Positions 1 through 6,537 of a DNA stretch of 13,776 bases are shown here, in pieces. Source of the stretch: Ruminococcaceae bacterium UBA1447 (GTDB taxonomy: Bacteria > Bacillota > Clostridia > Oscillospirales > Acutalibacteraceae); NCBI GenBank assembly GCA_002329225.1, contig DCTF01000062.1, positions 27,359-41,134 of the forward strand, in the 5' to 3' direction. Below the pieces are notes generated by a model, which was not told the DNA's origin, ran no database searches, and saw nothing but the letters and a program-made list of their open reading frames with translations. The position numbers were made by a program, and so were the translations under genes. Every line of letters begins with the position of its first letter. Within the stretch, counting starts at the first letter, position 1.

Positions 1-337
1 TGAGCATCGGGGAATTCAAAAACGGCTCACCGCCAAATATGCTGAACTTGATCCTGCGCTCATCGAACGTCCGGCAGACCCAATCAATAGTTGCGTCGAT
101 TATCTCTTTGGTGATCGCCGTGTTCTTTTGCCTAAACTCCTTGGGCTGATAACAGTAAGCGCACCGCAGATTGCAGTCCTGTGTCATAAGAAAATAAACC
201 GTGGTGTATTCCTGCTTGCCGTCTGTTATCGAGGCGATGTCAAACATCCCCTCATCCTTGTACCGCTTGATAACCTCACGGCACTGTAACGGCAAATCAC
301 CGGTCGCTTTGCTGTTTTGAAGCTCAAATACCGCCAT
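1..337 (-). CDS. Radical SAM protein, possible peptide/protein maturase (3' end beyond window)
   Basis: Seen: reading from ATG at 337, 112 codons stay open to the window edge. Residues 55-62 read CNLRCAYC, the CX3CX2C motif that binds the [4Fe-4S] cluster in radical SAM enzymes, and residues 102-105 read GGEP, the SAM-binding strand motif that follows it. About 50 residues precede the cluster motif. Known: this N-terminal style (CNLRCxYCY, then FGGEP) is common in radical SAM enzymes with C-terminal SPASM/twitch domains that modify Cys, Ser or other residues of peptides and proteins. The SPASM part, if present, lies outside the window. The start has GGAGG four bases upstream and lies inside the end of the preceding gene (14-nt overlap), so translation is probably coupled. 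Inference: it is made late with tail proteins and may modify one of them, best the Cys-rich protein two genes upstream. An activating enzyme or another radical SAM subclass is not excluded. Confidence 0.9.
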   Translation of the reverse strand, partial: MAVFELQNSKATGDLPLQCREVIKRYKDEGMFDIASITDGKQEYTTVYFLMTQDCNLRCAYCYQPKEFRQKNTAITKEIIDATIDWVCRTFDERRIKFSIFGGEPFLNSPML

Positions 338-719
338 CAATCCTCCAAATCAATTTGCTAAGGTTAGGCTCAATCACCTCGATATCCATTCCAAGCCTCG
401 TCGCAAACACCTGCCGGTGCTCATCGGTGATCGCACTTGCGTGCGAGGCGTAAATATTGTCCCTGTGTGTGCCTGCGATAAACAAAACGAAGTTTGAGAT
501 ATTGCCGTTCGCTCCCTGAACGCCAAGGTCTTGATAAACCTGACATAAAACACCCACAAACGCCGCAACAGTCATAAACCGTTTATGCGTGAAACACTGG
601 ACGGTTAAATCATCAAGATTATTCCTGCTAAAATGAATAAGCTCATCCACGGCGTTCTCGTTTTCCAAAAGAGCCGCTTTGAATGACGCTCTGTCCGCTT
701 TTTCCTGATCTTCAAGCAT
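324..719 (-). CDS. Unrecognised 131-residue protein between Cys-rich protein and radical SAM gene
   Basis: I do not recognise a family. I place the start at ATG 719, two codons after the upstream stop, with GGTGAGG just before it; a longer reading from 746 would overlap the upstream gene and lacks a better site. The protein has a charged helical N-terminus (residues 1-45), a more hydrophobic middle (49-66 and 75-84), two Cys (42, 59) and several His (29, 45, 85, 93, 101). No signal peptide, clear membrane segment or repeat is visible. It is packed between the Cys-rich tail-associated gene (5-nt gap) and the radical SAM gene (14-nt overlap), so all three are probably translated together. A role as accessory factor or leader-binding partner of the maturase is possible, but it does not look like PqqD and there is no motif to support the idea. 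Confidence 0.8.
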   Translation of the reverse strand: MLEDQEKADRASFKAALLENENAVDELIHFSRNNLDDLTVQCFTHKRFMTVAAFVGVLCQVYQDLGVQGANGNISNFVLFIAGTHRDNIYASHASAITDEHRQVFATRLGMDIEVIEPNLSKLIWRIDGGI

Positions 720-724
720 AGTCC

Positions 725-1450
725 TCACCACGAATAAGGGTTGCACTTACAATTCCACGCCGAATGATTATGCCCGCCTGCGTACTCACACGATCCCCAA
801 TTTGATCCCGGCGGCGTATACACGCACCAATCCCATGGCACATAGCCATCCCACGCTACCGGCGGGTTAGCCGATTTATACGGATGCTCAGCCGCTGACG
901 GCAAATTGATACTGGCGCAATTCCAATAATGATTTATTGAATATTGGCATTCCGAATATTTATGATCATCGCACGCCACCCCGGCGTACGAACAACTCGT
1001 GTAATGGTACCCGCAATCAGCGCAATACTGGCACTGCTCGGTCTCGCAGATACATCCGGTCATTAACGCCTGAACTTTCTGCATCATCTGCCGGAAGTGA
1101 ATCCCTCTAACCTCGGTTGATAACGCCGTGATTGTGGGATCCGTGAAATCCATGCACCCGGAACCATCCTGCGGGCAATACCCGGGCGTGCCTCTCCCTG
1201 ACTTACACGCCGCAAGCTCTGTCCTTAACTCGTCAACGTGAACCTTCCTGATCTCGGTAACCAAAGCGGTGATAGCCGGGTCCGTGAAAGACGCCTGCGA
1301 AAGCCCACGACGAACGAACTCGGTGTTCAAGAATAACCGTAATTCGTCAATATGAACCTTGCGGACTTTTGTCGATAAATCCGAAAGCGCCGGGTCCGTC
1401 CAAGCCGGTACGTTTGACGAACATTGTTTTGGCGGTATTAAATGAGCCAT
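725..1450 (-). CDS. Repeat protein with Cys/Trp/Tyr-rich C-terminus, probable tail-associated protein
   Basis: Seen: 241 residues from ATG 1450, with GGGAG five bases upstream. Three copies of a roughly 25-residue repeat of the form [WF]TDPxxxxLxTxxRxxHxxxxx start at residues 17, 55 and 102; the first two copies are closest and end in DELR. A short insert with Cys 82, 92 and 99 sits between copies 2 and 3. Residues 133-241 hold 13 of the 17 Cys, including CXC (133/135), CX2CX2C (140/143/146) and CKC (234/236), along with many Trp, Tyr, His and Asn. There is no signal peptide. It follows a tail-fibre-like gene and precedes the radical SAM gene by one gene. Inference: the repeats may be a scaffold or attachment part, and the C-terminus may be disulfide-bonded, metal-binding, or a substrate for the radical SAM enzyme. 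Similar TDP..VHxxELR repeats occur, from memory, in bacterial surface proteins; function unknown. Confidence 0.88.
   Translation of the reverse strand: MAHLIPPKQCSSNVPAWTDPALSDLSTKVRKVHIDELRLFLNTEFVRRGLSQASFTDPAITALVTEIRKVHVDELRTELAACKSGRGTPGYCPQDGSGCMDFTDPTITALSTEVRGIHFRQMMQKVQALMTGCICETEQCQYCADCGYHYTSCSYAGVACDDHKYSECQYSINHYWNCASINLPSAAEHPYKSANPPVAWDGYVPWDWCVYTPPGSNWGSCEYAGGHNHSAWNCKCNPYSW
1073..1147 (-). repeat. Protein repeat copy 3 (residues 102-126 of Cys-rich protein)
   Basis: Encodes a unit beginning FTDPTI and containing EVRGIHFRQM. The DELR end is lost. It leads directly into the Cys-rich tail that starts at residue 133. Confidence 0.8.
1214..1288 (-). repeat. Protein repeat copy 2 (residues 55-79 of Cys-rich protein)
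   Basis: Encodes a unit beginning FTDPAI and containing EIRKVHVDELR. It is closest to copy 1 in the VH.DELR half and to copy 3 in the FTDPxITAL half, which fits duplication followed by drift. Confidence 0.85.
1328..1402 (-). repeat. Protein repeat copy 1 (residues 17-41 of Cys-rich protein)
   Basis: Encodes a unit beginning WTDPAL and containing KVRKVHIDELR. It is the N-terminal copy of three diverged in-frame repeats; the spacing to copy 2 is 38 residues. Confidence 0.85.
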
Positions 1451-1458
1451 ATCTCTCC

Positions 1459-1950
1459 CTATGAGGCGTAAACCGCCGTCTTATCAAAAAATCCTTTTGT
1501 GCCTGATGCGTTCGTTCCGTAATACTTGTTATTGCCCGGCAATGCCACCCCGTTCTCAAGTTTCGCCGTGGACACACCGCCGTCTTTTAACTGCAACTGA
1601 TCGCCCGCCGACACCTGAAACACCGATGTGTCAATAAGGCCGTCCAAATACTCCGGTGTCGTGTCGCTGACATCCGCCTTCAACTTGTTCGGTGAATTTT
1701 CTGTCGGCAAAACACCCGCCGCTGAGGGAACGCTCGCTAAACCCATAATCGCCGACCCATGTACCTTGTTAGCCGACGTGATTTGCGCTAACTTCGTGTC
1801 CTCAATTCCCGCTCCCAGGGCGACCTTGTCATTGGTGATCTGTAACACTGGGTCAGTCAATAACTCCAATGCCTCCCAATTAGCCCTGCAGGCTGGCGGG
1901 AAATTAATCAAAAGCATGTCGTTTTCCGGTTTAGTCTTGTCCCAAGCCAT
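1459..1950 (-). CDS. Putative tail fibre / tail-tip accessory protein
   Basis: 163 residues. The start at ATG 1950 is chosen because AGGAGGT lies six bases upstream; the ORF stays open further upstream, but only over the preceding gene and without such a site, so the resulting overlap is 20 nt. The N-terminus (MAWDKTKPENDM...NWEALE, residues 1-29) resembles openings of small phage fibre proteins, and the C-terminus (GVSTAKLENG at 125-134, YYGTNASGTKGFF at 143-155) resembles the low-complexity, beta-rich ends of tail fibres in which a Gly/Ser/Asn stretch precedes a short terminal strand. No enzyme motif, coiled coil or signal peptide is visible. It sits between J with two small genes and the Cys-rich protein, a usual place for fibre or receptor-binding accessory genes. 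The fibre assignment rests on composition and context only. Confidence 0.8.
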   Translation of the reverse strand: MAWDKTKPENDMLLINFPPACRANWEALELLTDPVLQITNDKVALGAGIEDTKLAQITSANKVHGSAIMGLASVPSAAGVLPTENSPNKLKADVSDTTPEYLDGLIDTSVFQVSAGDQLQLKDGGVSTAKLENGVALPGNNKYYGTNASGTKGFFDKTAVYAS

Positions 1951-2206
1951 CGCCCACCTCCTTCTTGCGATACGACTCAGCCACCTCATTGAGGTCAAAA
2001 AGCTCAATACCGTGTTCTCGTAACATCTGAATCCAGCAGACATCATGAACAGCCATCTGCTGTGCGTAGTTCAACGCCTGCTCAGAACAGGTAAAAACAA
2101 TCGGTTTCCTCTTTGGCATGCGCAAGATAATATCTCCACTAACCGACACATACGCCATGTCGTCAGGTATCTCCTTTTTGCATTTACAACAAATCAACTT
2201 ATCCAT
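1931..2206 (-). CDS. Small protein with possible zinc-binding Cys cluster
   Basis: 91 residues; ATG 2206 follows AAGGAG by six bases and overlaps the upstream gene by 8 nt. I do not recognise a family. The N-terminus has Cys at 6, 7 and 9 (a CX2C can be drawn from 6 to 9), then Cys40 in an FTCSE context and Cys57 after His54, so a four-ligand zinc site is plausible (for example 6, 9, 40 and 57 or His54). The C-terminal third is charged and probably helical. There is no signal peptide or membrane segment. Its place just after J and before the fibre-like gene suggests a tail-assembly or accessory role, but nothing in the sequence shows one. Confidence 0.8.
   Translation of the reverse strand: MDKLICCKCKKEIPDDMAYVSVSGDIILRMPKRKPIVFTCSEQALNYAQQMAVHDVCWIQMLREHGIELFDLNEVAESYRKKEVGDGLGQD
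1956..1962 (-). promoter_or_regulatory. Strong RBS fixing the start of the fibre-like gene
   Basis: AGGAGGT on the minus strand, five bases before ATG 1950. It lies inside the end of the upstream gene and decides the start against a longer ORF reading from 2046. Confidence 0.8.
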
Positions 2207-2417
2207 CTTGAGCTCCTTCTGACTGGCTGGCGTGTTTAATGAATTTCTTCAATAAAACATTCAACGCCGGTTTACTGAAATCAGCGTCTTTAATCCCGAT
2301 ACTCTTGACCCTGCCGATTTCGCCGCCGTCATTAACCTTATATAAAATGACACCGTTTAAAAACTCACCGTTATCAAACTCAATGACCACTTTGCATGGA
2401 ATCAACTTCTTCGCCAT
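2199..2417 (-). CDS. Small hypothetical protein following J
   Basis: 72 residues. ATG 2417 has a strong AGGAGG seven bases upstream and lies 11 nt after the J stop. The first 45 residues look like a run of beta strands (KVVIEFDNGEFLNGVILYKV with alternating hydrophobic residues, then GRVKSIGIKD), followed by a basic helical end. No known motif is visible. The good ribosome binding site, tight packing and 8-nt overlap with the next gene support it as a real gene. Being directly after J, it could be a tail-tip or assembly accessory protein; this is context only. Confidence 0.78.
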   Translation of the reverse strand: MAKKLIPCKVVIEFDNGEFLNGVILYKVNDGGEIGRVKSIGIKDADFSKPALNVLLKKFIKHASQSEGAQDG

Positions 2418-2428
2418 TTGCTCTCCTC

Positions 2429-5400
2429 CTAAATCCCGTGGCTGTGCCAGTCAAACATTCCAGCCTGCGCCACGCCTTGGGCGTCGTACAATTTGACCTT
2501 AAAACTCGTGGTACTTTTATCCACAAACTTCGAGTAAATGCCATTGCCGCTTCTTATCTCTATATGCACGCTAGGTTCCTCGTGGTATGTTTTAATAAAA
2601 AACACTTCTTTCCCATCCGCCGCTGAAACAACCGTGTCGTTACCGCTGTCATCAACGTCCGGTAAATCCCCGAAATACTGAAACGTTGAGCAGGTAATCT
2701 CATCGCCCAAGTTCTCCCGATACAGCGTCAACTCAATCTGAAAATACCGGCAGTAATAATCACCGGGCTGATACGTCTCCCAATCCCGCCACGTGACATT
2801 GTCCTCTGATGTGCGTATGCGGAAACTCGTCGCCCTTAACGTCTCCTGACCGGTGAAGCGGTACGTGAGACTGTCGTTAAACTTCGTGACTCCGTCGCTA
2901 TTGAACCTGCGCCCCAAGGAAGTCGCAACCACAACGTCAATGCCGATATAAACACTCGCCACATACCCCAAATCCCTGACTGGTGTGGTATACGTACCGG
3001 ACATAACGCCGTCCGTGATCACAATCGACTCGTCATTCTTCTCGACATTGTCCTTTGCGCCTTCCCACAACGGCTGTTCCTGATACTCAGCGACCATGTT
3101 CCTGAACGGAATCTCGGTAATCGTCACGACCGACTCTTTTGCGTTCATGGAATAGTTGCCTGAGGTATCAATCGCTTTAATCCAATAACTCTGACCAACG
3201 CCCTTCTTGACCTCTTTGGTCAAGTAATGCGACCCCTGTTGAAGCGTGATAAACTCGCCGCTGTCCCAATTAAGCCCTCGCCTGATTTCATACCCCCAAA
3301 CGTCCACGTCCGTAATCGGAGTCCAGCCGAAATAAAGCAAATCCCTGTTGCGGTTAACCAAAAAGGACGACACATCTGACGGCGGCGCTGACTTGCCCAC
3401 AACCGTGATCTCGCTTTCCGGAGCTGTAGCTAGAGCGCTTTCCCCGTTCATGGAATCAACCGAAGTAACTTTGACCTTGTAAGTATGACCATCAACGATG
3501 TCGCCGATAATACGAAACTGCGTGCCGGTGGTCTCGCCTCTCGCCCGCCAGCTTAATCCGTTATCGTCGCTTATATAAATCTTCGCCTTGGCGTAAGACT
3601 TAACGTAATGATCCACATACGCCGGGCGGTCAAACCAAACATCGATTGCGTTCTCGATCGTGCCGTCGGTTTTCTTGACCAGCGATTCGGTCAAAGCGAG
3701 ATTGCTAACCGCCGGAATCTCGCTTGATAATGACGAGTAATTGCTCTGCGGCAGGATAATATCGGAATCGTCATACACCGCCTCGTTATACTCAAGCGCC
3801 GATATCTGCACCTCGCTTTTTCCTTCCCGCTGAACCGATACCACCCGGAAATCTTTCTTCACCTTACTTGTCTCGCCGATAGCGTAAACATCAAACGCCT
3901 GCGGATCATTAGAGAACGCTTCACAAGCGACCTCGGTATGCGTGCCTGTGGGTGAAGTGATAAACCGCTCCTCTATCGTGTCATCAGAAAACCTCACCTG
4001 AATCTTGTAAGATTTACCGTCCTCAATAACCATTGAGCGGTCTAATTTAACAAGTGTTGCCGAACTCCCCGACTGCGCCCTGCCAGAGAATCCCCACTGG
4101 GGAACGTCATGCGATATCGAGATAATATCCCCCGCCTGACACGCCACTGCGTCAATTCCCGCCCTGAAAGCGACCGATCGGTTAATGTATCGTGCGACCT
4201 TTAAGGCGTAGCGTGCCGCCCGTATGGCGTAACTCGCCCCCGTGGTGAATAAACGAAGCTGGCTCTTGCGCATCGGCTCACCTTGAGCCAGCGACTCCTC
4301 GTCAATAAAAGCGATCGTTTCCTGCCGATAGTTTTTCTCTTTATCAGTAAACTGAACCTCAATGACGTTCGGCACTTCTTTCATGGTTTTCCAGCTCTGG
4401 GCGAAGGAGTCTTTGACAATATTGCCCATACCGAACAACTGCGTTGGCGCTGTGGGCTTATCAATTTTAAACGTAAGGCCGCCTGCGCTGTACACCGGCA
4501 TGGCGTTAAATGTGGCGCACATCTGAATCAAGACATCAAGCGCCTTATTATTTGAATCGATAACCACATCCATCCTGAACCGCTTCTCATAACCGCCTTT
4601 GCCGTCAGGCACACGCTCCTCGCAATACTGAGACATCTCAAGAAGCGATGCGTTATCCAAATTGTCGGTCACTATAAACTCGCCCAAACCGTAACGCTTA
4701 TTGGTGACCAGATCACGCAAACACCACACTGGATTCGCCGAATATTTCATGACATACGTTAAGCCGTCCCATGAGAGAATCGTGTCATCGGAAAACAGCC
4801 GGTAATTCTCACCATCCCAGTAATAATCTTCCCAATCAACCGGAGCGCCTGCGTTACGCACATCAGGAATTGAAACCTTTTTGCCCTCAACAATCGCCGT
4901 GATATTCGGCATGGATCCGCTTAACTGATCTGTCGCTAATAACTTCAGACCCAATAAAGCGGTGTTGGGATAACACAAATCGTCTGTCTTAATCTCGTCA
5001 ATCTGAAACAACGTAAGATCGCCCTGTTTCAACGGCTGAAGCGAACTGTCCTCGCTAGTTCGGGTCACACGAATGTCGTATTTGCCGGGCGCAAGGCCGT
5101 CTTTCCTAAACACCCTGCGCACGCTCGTGCGTGACTGCGCTGATATTGTCGTTTCGCCTAAATCGATATAAACGCTTTCCGAATGAAGTTTATACTCAAC
5201 CCGATAGGTCACGCTCCAGCTCTGAATATCGCCTGAACTTGAGCTCTGCTGATACAGCCCGTTATTAAGCCGCAAATGAATCTCAAACGCCTCGACATCG
5301 GAATCAACCGTGGTGTAAATAGACGGATTGTTCTGCGTGAGGTTTGCGCTGATCGAGTAAATATTATGCAGATCCTCGAAGTTCTCGATCATGCTCTGAT

Positions 5401-6049
5401 AATTCGTGCCAAACCGTTTGATAATGGAAACGCCGCCGAAATTCGCTATCGGGTTATCGTTTAGCTCTAACTCATCGATTGACTCAATCTCTCCCTCGCA
5501 CAAAGCGAGCAAGACATTGAGATAATGTTTATCTCCGTCCTCCCATAAAAACTGATTGACGATATTTCCGCCGACACGATGCCTGCCGTAAACCACGGCG
5601 ACCGGAACCCCGACCTCCTGAATTGTCTGAATACCGTCCCAGCCGTATGTGGGCGATCCTTCATCCATGCCGGTATTTGAGCCCAAATTAAAATCCGGCA
5701 TCTTGGGCTGGTTCATGTACTGGTAAATGGAATACCCCATCGACAGCACAAAGAAAGCGAATAAGAACGGGTGAGCAACAGCCGCCGCCCAGACAGCGGA
5801 AATAATCCACGAAACCACGGCTATGACCGGAGCCTTCACGTCCGGAATAACGGTGATCTCGTCCCCGTTATCAATGCGCACCGATAAATCCTCAATGCGT
5901 TTGCCGGTAACAATCACCCGCTTGTCCTGATAATCAAATCCGGCGGCGTCAAGGTAGTCCCGCACGCACTTGCTTCGGGAATACTTGACCTTGCGGACTT
6001 GCGCTTCCTCGGTCTTAAACGGATTGGCTATGTTACGAATTATAACCAT
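2429..6049 (-). CDS. J-like tail tip / host-specificity protein with fused gpI-like N-terminus
   Basis: 1206 residues, the largest gene here; lambda J is of similar size (about 1130). Residues 1-70 look like a ubiquitin-like beta-grasp domain and 72-111 are strongly hydrophobic (two possible membrane-like helices). That pairing is typical of gpI, the small protein normally encoded between K and J and missing here as a separate gene. Residues about 130-210 (QEVGVPVAVVYGRHRVGGNIV) and 440-660 match the TipJ core. Two fibronectin-III-like domains follow (about 780-885 and 889-980). The C-terminus (about 985-1206) is beta-rich and ends in an FDWHSHGI motif, reminiscent of H-type-lectin-like ends of J proteins. 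The start overlaps the NlpC gene by 10 nt and has only a weak AGGT/AGAG site, suggesting coupled translation. Known role: forms the tail tip and binds the host receptor, with the C-terminus outermost. Confidence 0.93.
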   Translation of the reverse strand: MVIIRNIANPFKTEEAQVRKVKYSRSKCVRDYLDAAGFDYQDKRVIVTGKRIEDLSVRIDNGDEITVIPDVKAPVIAVVSWIISAVWAAAVAHPFLFAFFVLSMGYSIYQYMNQPKMPDFNLGSNTGMDEGSPTYGWDGIQTIQEVGVPVAVVYGRHRVGGNIVNQFLWEDGDKHYLNVLLALCEGEIESIDELELNDNPIANFGGVSIIKRFGTNYQSMIENFEDLHNIYSISANLTQNNPSIYTTVDSDVEAFEIHLRLNNGLYQQSSSSGDIQSWSVTYRVEYKLHSESVYIDLGETTISAQSRTSVRRVFRKDGLAPGKYDIRVTRTSEDSSLQPLKQGDLTLFQIDEIKTDDLCYPNTALLGLKLLATDQLSGSMPNITAIVEGKKVSIPDVRNAGAPVDWEDYYWDGENYRLFSDDTILSWDGLTYVMKYSANPVWCLRDLVTNKRYGLGEFIVTDNLDNASLLEMSQYCEERVPDGKGGYEKRFRMDVVIDSNNKALDVLIQMCATFNAMPVYSAGGLTFKIDKPTAPTQLFGMGNIVKDSFAQSWKTMKEVPNVIEVQFTDKEKNYRQETIAFIDEESLAQGEPMRKSQLRLFTTGASYAIRAARYALKVARYINRSVAFRAGIDAVACQAGDIISISHDVPQWGFSGRAQSGSSATLVKLDRSMVIEDGKSYKIQVRFSDDTIEERFITSPTGTHTEVACEAFSNDPQAFDVYAIGETSKVKKDFRVVSVQREGKSEVQISALEYNEAVYDDSDIILPQSNYSSLSSEIPAVSNLALTESLVKKTDGTIENAIDVWFDRPAYVDHYVKSYAKAKIYISDDNGLSWRARGETTGTQFRIIGDIVDGHTYKVKVTSVDSMNGESALATAPESEITVVGKSAPPSDVSSFLVNRNRDLLYFGWTPITDVDVWGYEIRRGLNWDSGEFITLQQGSHYLTKEVKKGVGQSYWIKAIDTSGNYSMNAKESVVTITEIPFRNMVAEYQEQPLWEGAKDNVEKNDESIVITDGVMSGTYTTPVRDLGYVASVYIGIDVVVATSLGRRFNSDGVTKFNDSLTYRFTGQETLRATSFRIRTSEDNVTWRDWETYQPGDYYCRYFQIELTLYRENLGDEITCSTFQYFGDLPDVDDSGNDTVVSAADGKEVFFIKTYHEEPSVHIEIRSGNGIYSKFVDKSTTSFKVKLYDAQGVAQAGMFDWHSHGI

Positions 6050-6537
6050 GCTCTTAACCTGTAAAATCCCTCTGTTCTTTTATTCCATGAGACATCATCA
6101 AGCCGGGACACCACAACGCCCTGACGGCAACAATGGATAAACCGCCGGTTACTTAAAACCACGCCAGCGTGATTCGCCACGCCTCGTGAATTTAAAAACA
6201 ATATCCCGTCCAACGCTTGCGGCTCTGCGACTCTTACCCAATCATTGGCGTAATTATCCTTAAAGTAATCTTTGCCTTTTAAGCCCCATACCTTGCCGTA
6301 TTCCAGATCCTCAATATCAAAAAGACGAACACCAATATCCGCATAAGCCAGCTTCAAGAAACCCCAGCAGTCAAGGCCGTCCATCGCCCTTCCCCTGTGG
6401 CGGTAGGGCACGCCGAGATATTTCTCGATCAAGCGTTTCTCTACATCACGTAAATCCGCCTTGACGGAACCGAGGGAAACGCCCCGTAGCGCAGATAATT
6501 CTCCAGCTGTTTGCATCGCTGTTTGGTTTTGTTGCAT
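6040..6537 (-). CDS. NlpC/P60 tail-tip peptidoglycan hydrolase (K-like)
   Basis: Cysteine peptidase of the NlpC/P60 fold, equivalent to the C-terminal half of lambda gpK; such proteins cut peptidoglycan cross-peptides during DNA entry or act in tail assembly. In the 165-residue reading, the catalytic Cys is Cys57 in GLDCWGF, the His is His123 in NHAGVV, and the third polar residue is probably His135 in FIHCC. YRHRGR before the Cys is also typical. The JAB/Mov34 domain that precedes NlpC in lambda K is absent. The start is uncertain: ATG 6537 has GGAGGAG seven bases upstream but overlaps the L gene by 97 nt in another frame, giving about 30 residues outside the usual domain. A TTG at 6432 would avoid the overlap but lacks a clear site. 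It overlaps J by 10 nt. Confidence 0.9.
   Translation of the reverse strand: MQQNQTAMQTAGELSALRGVSLGSVKADLRDVEKRLIEKYLGVPYRHRGRAMDGLDCWGFLKLAYADIGVRLFDIEDLEYGKVWGLKGKDYFKDNYANDWVRVAEPQALDGILFLNSRGVANHAGVVLSNRRFIHCCRQGVVVSRLDDVSWNKRTEGFYRLRAWL

Noticed and set aside
725..1450. Diversity-generating retroelement variable region or CRISPR-like repeat
   Set aside because: The three repeats are diverged protein repeats inside one gene with unequal spacing; I see no template repeat copy or reverse transcriptase in the window.
1628..2023. Plus-strand ORF of 131 residues opposite the fibre-like gene
   Set aside because: Antisense to a better-supported gene with a strong RBS; its sequence has no recognisable motif and all other genes run on the minus strand.
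1959..2046. Longer N-terminus for the fibre-like gene starting at 2046
   Set aside because: It lacks an RBS there, lies over the preceding gene, and adds an Arg/Trp-rich stretch unlike a fibre; ATG 1950 has AGGAGGT upstream.
6441..6475. S-x-P-x-R motif (SVPSR) at the L C-terminus as a formylglycine target for the radical SAM enzyme
   Set aside because: A five-residue match that arises easily by chance, in a protein with no sulfatase fold; no similar CxPxR or CxAxR motif occurs in the Cys-rich protein, so an anSME-type reaction is not supported.
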